This document shows, piece after piece, positions 1 to 4,885 of a stretch of DNA of 10,065 nt. Positions within the stretch are counted from its first letter, which is position 1. The number at the start of each line of letters is the position of its first letter. This DNA comes from Chitinophagaceae bacterium (GTDB taxonomy: Bacteria; Bacteroidota; Bacteroidia; Chitinophagales; Chitinophagaceae): NCBI GenBank assembly GCA_947472635.1, contig CANJDY010000075.1, positions 1 to 10,065 of the forward strand, in the 5' to 3' direction. Below the pieces are notes generated by a model, which saw only the letters and a program-made list of their open reading frames with translations, did no database searches and was not told where the DNA came from. Made by a program: the position numbers and the translations under genes.

Positions 1-209
1 AGAATAACTCCAATCGTAAACGATTTTTTTTGTTTGAAGAAAATAGCCTTTGAATTGGGTTCATAATTAAGCTCTTTGGCTAGTGCTAACACCCTTTTTT
101 TAGTACTCATGCCAATTCGAGGATGGTCACTAAGCGCCCTGGAAACTGTGGATACAGAGACTTTCAGACGAAGGGCTATTTCCTTAATGGTGGGAATTTT
201 ATTTTCCAT
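1..209 (-). CDS. LacI-family transcriptional regulator, N-terminal part (cut by window edge)
   Basis: Translating the complement from the ATG at 209 gives 69 complete codons with no stop before the window edge. Residues 7-26 (TIKEIALRLKVSVSTVSRAL) are a textbook LacI-type helix-turn-helix, followed by the usual third helix ending near N48-Y49 and a hinge leading into the start of the periplasmic-binding-like domain at T65-I69 (TIGVI). The family binds palindromic operators centred on a CpG and responds to a sugar or sugar phosphate. Its place next to a sugar permease and glycosidase-like gene suggests that it controls this locus. The hinge is slightly unusual: by alignment to LacI (N50...L56), the leucine that intercalates in the operator minor groove corresponds here to F58. 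It lies 97 bases downstream of the CBM9-like gene on the same strand and may be cotranscribed with it. The effector-binding domain is outside the window. Confidence 0.95.
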   Translation of the reverse strand, partial: MENKIPTIKEIALRLKVSVSTVSRALSDHPRIGMSTKKRVLALAKELNYEPNSKAIFFKQKKSFTIGVI

Positions 210-305
210 AAACTAATAGAAAGCTTCTTTTAAATACTTTAATGCAATGGATTCTTCGCTAACTTCAAGAGCAGAAAAAATCACGCTAAGTTGGTTAACC
301 GTTTT

Positions 306-947
306 TTATTCAAAATAAATTTCGCCAAAAAAATCTGGTAAATGAAAATTAGGCTCCTCCGACTCGATAGCACACCATGCTACAAAGTGAGGCTCTGGTA
401 ACTTGTCGCCACATTTATAAAAATTTGCCCTGCCCTGCCTTCCAACTAAGCTTACAAGATGGTGGTGAACAAATGTAGATAAAGGAATTGCGAGTGACAA
501 CTCCCAATAAATAGACCCTTTAATCTTTACTGTACTCACAAAGCTTTCTGATTTAATATTACCGAGCACCATAGCTGGTAATAACTCACGACCCAATCGG
601 CTTTTCCCAAAACCTGCCAATTGAGTCCCTATGCAATTGAATTCAAAATTGTAATACCCTTTTCCATCATTGAAATGTACAAAAAACTCTACGCAACTAT
701 CTTCCCAAACAGCTGAATTCACTTGGGTGTTGACCGCCCTAATTGCCTTTTCCACTACAAAATATTTTAAAAAAACATAGTCCTCATTATGCGCAATGGT
801 AAAACTAACAGCAGGCTTGTAAGGGAATTTTATCCAAGGTGTACAAGTAAGTTCTTGCGTTTCTAATCCAGTAAATTTAGAAGATAATTCAACGATAGGA
901 TTCTGAACATCGGATTTTTTAATATAAGAAGCTATTACCCTTTTCAT
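306..947 (-). CDS. Carbohydrate-binding family 9 (CBM9)-like protein, no signal peptide
   Basis: This is a 213-residue protein that I recognise as the short CBM9-like family of Bacteroidota. The visible signatures are the WEDSCVEFF block (residues 81-89), the following YYNFEFN strand (98-104), and a C-terminal stretch with W191, NFHLPDFFGEIYFE (200-213). The equivalent modules in xylanases bind reducing ends of glycans, but here the domain makes up the whole protein. The N-terminus (MKRVIASYIKK) is charged and has no hydrophobic segment, so the protein should be cytoplasmic, which is odd for a glycan-binding module. It is transcribed divergently from the sugar permease and upstream of the LacI gene, which ties it to the same sugar pathway. 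What it binds cannot be read from the sequence. Family assignment is fairly sure; function is not known. Confidence 0.85.
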   Translation of the reverse strand: MKRVIASYIKKSDVQNPIVELSSKFTGLETQELTCTPWIKFPYKPAVSFTIAHNEDYVFLKYFVVEKAIRAVNTQVNSAVWEDSCVEFFVHFNDGKGYYNFEFNCIGTQLAGFGKSRLGRELLPAMVLGNIKSESFVSTVKIKGSIYWELSLAIPLSTFVHHHLVSLVGRQGRANFYKCGDKLPEPHFVAWCAIESEEPNFHLPDFFGEIYFE

Positions 948-1115
948 TGGAATAAGAAATTTTATAAAATAAATAGGCCTTTTGAAAAAATGATGATGCG
1001 AACACTAGTTAAAAAAGCTAACCGCCCCTCCCCAACTTAATAATTATCGAATCCGAAGTTACAGGATATATCATATTATCTGCTGGAAGTTTCACTTTTA
1101 CCCAATTGGAACTTA

Positions 1116-1132
1116 GCTTGCGCAATCGGTTG
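1116..1132. promoter_or_regulatory. Candidate LacI-family operator (two overlapping CpG-centred palindromes)
   Basis: TTGCGCAA at 1118-1125 is a perfect palindrome (10 of 12 positions over 1116-1127). CAATCGGTTG at 1123-1132 is symmetric at 8 of 10 positions. Both have CG at the centre, as LacI-family operators do, and both abut the candidate -33 element at 1134, a good place for a repressor. Palindromes this short arise by chance every few hundred bases, so the call rests on position and the nearby LacI gene. Confidence 0.3.
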
Positions 1133-1133
1133 T

Positions 1134-1166
1134 TTTGATTCGATGGTAGATTATACCGTATATTTA
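1134..1166 (+). promoter_or_regulatory. Candidate Bacteroidetes-type promoter for the MFS permease
   Basis: TTTG at 1134-1137 is followed after 21 bases by TATATTTA at 1159-1166, which matches the Bacteroidetes -33 TTTG and -7 TAnnTTTG pattern except for the last base. The start codon lies 19 bases further on. The short leader is A/T-rich with no Shine-Dalgarno sequence, which is normal for the phylum. Confidence 0.4.
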
Positions 1167-1185
1167 TTTTAAAATCTTTTATAAA

Positions 1186-2460
1186 ATGAATAAAACCAGC
1201 ACCAACAGAAATGCCCTTGTTATCATCGGTATTTTATTTTTCGTTTTTGGGTTTGTAACCTGGCTCAACGGAACCTTAATCCCATTTCTGAAATTAGCCT
1301 GTCAACTTGAAAATGATATCCAGGCCTTTTTTGTCACCTTCGCGTTTTATATGGCGTATTTTTTTCTGGCCATTCCCTCTTCTATCATTCTTTCCAAAAC
1401 TGGATTTAAAAATGGAATGGCATTGGGTTTGCTAGTAATGGCCATTGGGTCGCTAATTTTTATTCCCGCTGCCTACTCAAGAAATTTTGGATTATTCCTT
1501 ACCGGTTTATTTGTACAAGGTACCGGACTAGCTTTGTTGCAAACCGCCAGCAATCCCTATATCAGCATCGTGGGACCTATAGAAAGTGCAGCACAACGAA
1601 TTAGTATCATGGGCATTTGCAACAAAGTGGCCGGTATGCTAAGCCCCTTGATATTAGGAGCACTTGTACTAAAGAATGCCGGAAAAATTGAAGCTGAAAT
1701 TGGCAAAGCCACTGATCCGGCAATCAAGGAAACCCTGCTGAATGAATTGGCCGCTAGGGTAATCACCCCTTACCTCATTATAGCCATTGCATTGATTTTA
1801 TTGGCAATCATGATCAAACGGTCTTCCCTACCCGAAATAGATACGAATACAGCAGACAATATAGATCAAACAACCGTGGCTAAGACCAATGTATTCCAGT
1901 TTCCACATCTTGTATTGGGTGTGCTTTGCCTATTTTTATATGTGGGAGTAGAGGTAATGGCCGGAGATGCCATCGGGGCCTATGGAAGGCAGCTAGGAAT
2001 GCCGCTGGATGAAACAAAATACTTTACCACTTTTACTTTATTATCAATGCTGGCAGGATATGTTATTGGCATTTTTACAATCCCAAAATATGTGTCACAG
2101 CAAAAAGCACTAGCCATATCAGCAATACTGGGTGTTGTATTCAGCATTGCCGTGTTTTTAACTGAGGGCTATGTTGCTATCAGTTTTATTGCATTGCTAG
2201 GACTGGCCAATGCTTTAATGTGGCCTGCTATTTTCCCACTTGCCATCAGCGGCTTGGGAAAATTCACCAAAACGGGTGCTGCACTGCTTATTATGGGAGT
2301 TGCTGGAGGAGCTTTGGTACCATTGCTCTATACAACGTTAAAGGATAAAGGAATTGTATCTAACCAGGCCTCCTTTCTAATCTGCATGTTACCTTCTTAT
2401 ATGTACATTCTTTTTTATGCGATAAAAGGATATGCAGCAGGAAAGATAGCCTCCAGCTAA
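1186..2460 (+). CDS. Sugar MFS transporter, FucP/GluP/NagP family (probable sugar:H+ symporter)
   Basis: This 424-residue, very hydrophobic protein has about twelve membrane segments and belongs to the FucP-type sugar permeases of the inner membrane. Diagnostic blocks are FVTWLNGTLIPFLK (residues 23-36), LLQTASNPY (117-125) and, just after, the RISIMGICNKVAG stretch. A polar central loop near residues 210-225 separates the two six-helix halves. Two positions that are acidic in E. coli FucP (D46 in its NDILIP motif, E135 in LETAANP) are G29 and Q119 here, by eye alignment. This is the pattern I associate with the Bacteroidota glucose/galactose/N-acetylglucosamine branch rather than true fucose permeases. 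It is the first gene of the plus-strand run, 190 bases before the glycosidase-like gene, and probably imports the sugar released by the envelope enzymes. The exact substrate is uncertain. Confidence 0.93.
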   Translation: MNKTSTNRNALVIIGILFFVFGFVTWLNGTLIPFLKLACQLENDIQAFFVTFAFYMAYFFLAIPSSIILSKTGFKNGMALGLLVMAIGSLIFIPAAYSRNFGLFLTGLFVQGTGLALLQTASNPYISIVGPIESAAQRISIMGICNKVAGMLSPLILGALVLKNAGKIEAEIGKATDPAIKETLLNELAARVITPYLIIAIALILLAIMIKRSSLPEIDTNTADNIDQTTVAKTNVFQFPHLVLGVLCLFLYVGVEVMAGDAIGAYGRQLGMPLDETKYFTTFTLLSMLAGYVIGIFTIPKYVSQQKALAISAILGVVFSIAVFLTEGYVAISFIALLGLANALMWPAIFPLAISGLGKFTKTGAALLIMGVAGGALVPLLYTTLKDKGIVSNQASFLICMLPSYMYILFYAIKGYAAGKIASS

Positions 2461-2466
2461 AGAGTA

Positions 2467-2514
2467 ACTGGCAGGCTTTATGACCAAGGTTAGGAATCAA
2501 TGCCAGTAAACCTT
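2467..2514 (+). other. Possible pseudoknot-like pairing after the permease gene
   Basis: ACTGGCA (2467-2473) can pair with TGCCAGT (2501-2507), while AAGGTT (2486-2491), inside that loop, can pair with AACCTT (2509-2514). The interleaved order is that of an H-type pseudoknot or of two alternative folds. Stems of 6-7 bp in AT-rich DNA are not far above chance. Confidence 0.15.
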
Positions 2515-2548
2515 TGTTAAAATAAATCAAGAACTAGTTAAATTTCAC

Positions 2549-2575
2549 CTACTCAATGCCGCAAGCATTGGGTAG
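2549..2575 (+). terminator. Strong intergenic RNA hairpin between permease and glycosidase-like gene
   Basis: CTACTCAATGC (2549-2559) pairs with GCATTGGGTAG (2565-2575) over 11 positions with one G-U wobble, closing a five-base loop (2560-2564). No T run follows directly (a T5 comes only at 2594-2598), so this is not a classic intrinsic terminator. It may weaken read-through, protect the 3' end of the permease message, or as DNA be a protein-binding palindrome. The hairpin itself is clear; its role is inferred. Confidence 0.45.
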
Positions 2576-2595
2576 CTTCATATCCCTGAGTGATT

Positions 2596-2628
2596 TTTGT
2601 TTGCTAGAATTGAAATGCTATCTATTTA
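2596..2628 (+). promoter_or_regulatory. Weak candidate promoter for the glycosidase-like gene
   Basis: TTTG at 2596-2599 is followed after 21 bases by TCTATTTA at 2621-2628, an imperfect fit to TAnnTTTG (4 of 6 fixed positions). The spacing equals that of the candidate upstream of the permease, and the start codon is 22 bases further on. The 190-base gap and hairpin upstream make an internal promoter plausible. Confidence 0.25.
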
Positions 2629-2650
2629 AAAAATTGCAACTACTTATTCA

Positions 2651-4846
2651 ATGAATTATTATTTTCTTCGTTTTTTTTTATCGTCCTCTTTGATGGCTGT
2701 TTTTGTCACAGTAGTACAAGCACAAACAATAAATACTATACCGCTAAAGAATCAAATAACCTCAAAGGCAGATTGGCTGGTAACTCCTATTAACCAAAAA
2801 GCACAGGTGACCGAAGAGGGTGATGATATAACCCTTACCAACGGCTTGGTCAAAAGGGTCTTTAGGATTACTCCAAATGCAGCTTGTACCGATTATACCA
2901 ATCTTACCAACGGACAGCAGTTACTTCGTGCAGTAAAGCCCGAGGCAAAGATTGTTTTGGATGGAAAGGAATTTAATATTGGAGGCTTGCAAGGGCAAAT
3001 TGAAAATGCATATCTACTACCCGAGTGGGTGGATAAAATGAAAACAGGTAAAGAAGATTTTATTTTGGTGAACCACCATGTTACCGACATCCAACCCTTC
3101 CTCCGTTGGAAAGCTAGCACCTGGATGATGAACCAACCTGCCGCTAAAGGAAAACAACTCATCCTTGAATTTGAATCCCCCTTATCTGCATTGAAAGGCC
3201 TGTTAGTGAAAGTAAACTACGAATTGTATGACGGAATTCCGTTGATTGTAAAATGGGTTTCTATTGAGAATAAAACTGATCAAGTTTTTAAACTGAACCG
3301 AGTTATTAATGAGGTACTTGCTCTAGTAGAAGAAGAAAGTGCGGTAGTAGGTACCCCTGAAGAAATGAAAAAGCAACATGGGATTTATGTAGAAACAAAC
3401 TATGCATTTAACAATGCGATGAGGTACGATATTAGTGATCAAACGACCCATTGGAAAACCGATTCCGTTTATACATCTCAAGTAAATTACAATTATCAAA
3501 CACCCTGCCTACTCGAAGTATATCCAGATAAAGCGCCTGGTATTGAATTACAAGTTGGAGAGCTTTTTACATCCGTAAGAACACACGAACTTTTAATGGA
3601 CAGTTATGACAGGCAAAGAAGGGGTTTGATGATTAAAAAAATGTACCGCACGGTAGCGCCCTGGACTACAGAAAATCCTATTTTCATGCATTTGGTCAGC
3701 AGGAATGATGACGAAGTGCGGTCTGCTATCGACCAATGTGCTGCTACCGGGTATGAAGCTGTCATTCTAAGTTTTGGCAGCCACTTAAATATGGAGGACA
3801 GCTCAATGCGTAATATTGCCCAGTGGAAATTGCTGACGGCCTATGCGCATAGCAAACATATTTTATTGGGCGGGTATTCTTTATTTAGCAGCCGGCGTAT
3901 CAGTGATGAAGATGATGTGATAGACGCCAAAACTGGAAAACCTGGAGGAGCTTTTTTTGGAAATGCCCCTTGCTTTGGTAGCAAATGGGGGTTGGCATAC
4001 CGTGATAAAATAAAATATTTTTTTACGCAAACAGGTTTTGATATTTGGGAAAATGATGGTCCCTACCCTGGGGATCAATGCGCATCCTCCACCCATCCCG
4101 GACACAAAGGATTAGATGACTCTCAGTGGCGCCAGATGGAAATTCAAAAAGAATTGTATCATTGGCTCAATGAAAGGGGCGTTTATATCAATGCGCCCGA
4201 TTGGTATTTTTTAGATGGCACCAATAAAACCGGTATCGGTTATCGGGAAGTAAATTTCTCTTTGTCTAGAAATCAGCAGAAAATACTAAATCGGCAGAAT
4301 ATCCATGATGGCACTATTGAAAAAACAGGGGCAATGAGTTGGGGATTTGTTCCACTAACCAACTACCAAGGTGGTGATGTAACGGCCGTACTGGAACCAT
4401 TGAATGAGCACCTCAAAGATTACGAACAACTGATGATACAATATTATGGTGCAGGTGTCCAGGCTTGTTACCGTGGCCCACGTTTGTATGATACGGAAGC
4501 CACCAGATTGCTTGTGGAGAAAACAATCCAATGGTATAAAAAATACCGCAATATCCTAAATGCCGATATGATCCAATTACGCCGAGCCGACGGAAGGGAT
4601 TGGGATGGATTGATTCATGTAAGTCCTTCTCTTAAGCAAAAGGGGTTGCTGATGGTGTATAACCCATTAAAACAAAAAATCACTAGGACTATCCAGGTAC
4701 CCCTTTACTATTCAGGACTCACCGATGTTGCAAAAATCAAGATTAGGGATTCGAATCCTTTTTTGCTTAAATTGAACCGGAATTATGAGATTGAACTTAC
4801 GCTATCGATTGACCCCGAAAGTTATAATTGGGTGATAATTGAGTAA
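2651..4846 (+). CDS. Secreted alpha-galactosidase-like (clan GH-D/GH36-like) glycoside hydrolase homologue
   Basis: This 731-residue protein has a signal peptide: a hydrophobic stretch at residues 4-22 and likely cleavage after VQA24, so it acts in the periplasm or outside the cell. Residues about 28-330 form a beta-rich N-terminal domain with a TLTNGLVKRVF motif (41-51) like the supersandwich of GH36-type enzymes. Residues about 338-640 look like a TIM barrel, and about 650-731 a small beta-sandwich. The segment GFDIWENDGPYPGD (462-475) resembles the strand-4 nucleophile region of clan GH-D (pattern D-x-x-K-x-D), which makes D469 the best nucleophile candidate, but the usual lysine is E467. 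D517 and D522 in APDWYFLDG (515-523) are acid/base candidates. These assignments are by eye, and the protein is distant from characterised alpha-galactosidases, so linkage and sugar are open. The stop is 39 bases before the next gene, suggesting cotranscription. A T9 run lies in the signal peptide codons (2671-2679). Confidence 0.75.
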   Translation: MNYYFLRFFLSSSLMAVFVTVVQAQTINTIPLKNQITSKADWLVTPINQKAQVTEEGDDITLTNGLVKRVFRITPNAACTDYTNLTNGQQLLRAVKPEAKIVLDGKEFNIGGLQGQIENAYLLPEWVDKMKTGKEDFILVNHHVTDIQPFLRWKASTWMMNQPAAKGKQLILEFESPLSALKGLLVKVNYELYDGIPLIVKWVSIENKTDQVFKLNRVINEVLALVEEESAVVGTPEEMKKQHGIYVETNYAFNNAMRYDISDQTTHWKTDSVYTSQVNYNYQTPCLLEVYPDKAPGIELQVGELFTSVRTHELLMDSYDRQRRGLMIKKMYRTVAPWTTENPIFMHLVSRNDDEVRSAIDQCAATGYEAVILSFGSHLNMEDSSMRNIAQWKLLTAYAHSKHILLGGYSLFSSRRISDEDDVIDAKTGKPGGAFFGNAPCFGSKWGLAYRDKIKYFFTQTGFDIWENDGPYPGDQCASSTHPGHKGLDDSQWRQMEIQKELYHWLNERGVYINAPDWYFLDGTNKTGIGYREVNFSLSRNQQKILNRQNIHDGTIEKTGAMSWGFVPLTNYQGGDVTAVLEPLNEHLKDYEQLMIQYYGAGVQACYRGPRLYDTEATRLLVEKTIQWYKKYRNILNADMIQLRRADGRDWDGLIHVSPSLKQKGLLMVYNPLKQKITRTIQVPLYYSGLTDVAKIKIRDSNPFLLKLNRNYEIELTLSIDPESYNWVIIE

Positions 4847-4885
4847 GCCAATGAAAATGAGTATCTTTAAAATCACGATTTTGCT

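Larger units (their letters stand above)
948..1185. promoter_or_regulatory. Divergent intergenic control region between CBM9-like gene and MFS permease
   Basis: This 238-base AT-rich gap sits between two divergently transcribed genes and must hold the promoters for both sides unless the right-hand genes are driven internally. It contains several short palindromes: GATATATC at 1065-1072, CCAATTGG at 1102-1109, and the CpG-centred pair described separately at 1116-1132. The right end matches a Bacteroidetes-type promoter for the permease. I found no convincing promoter for the minus-strand gene and no open reading frame of note. Confidence 0.55.

Noticed and set aside
213..284. Minus-strand GTG-initiated frame of 23 codons between the CBM9-like and LacI genes, protein-like in composition.
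   Set aside because: It is short, lacks an ATG or ribosome site, is in frame with the upstream CBM9-like gene after its stop, and an open run of this length is expected by chance.
293..300. Perfect palindrome GGTTAACC after the CBM9-like gene.
   Set aside because: It has no CpG centre, no extended symmetry, and eight-base palindromes are common by chance.
1004..1013. ACTAGTTAAA occurs here and again at 2533-2542, upstream of two locus genes.
   Set aside because: A ten-base match in AT-rich intergenic DNA is weak, and its distance from the candidate promoters differs in the two places.
2893..3162. Open frame on the minus strand opposite the glycosidase-like gene (89 codons).
   Set aside because: It is fully inside a well-supported gene, with no recognisable domain and a residue composition typical of an antisense shadow. 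The other opposite-strand frames in the large genes were dismissed for the same reason.
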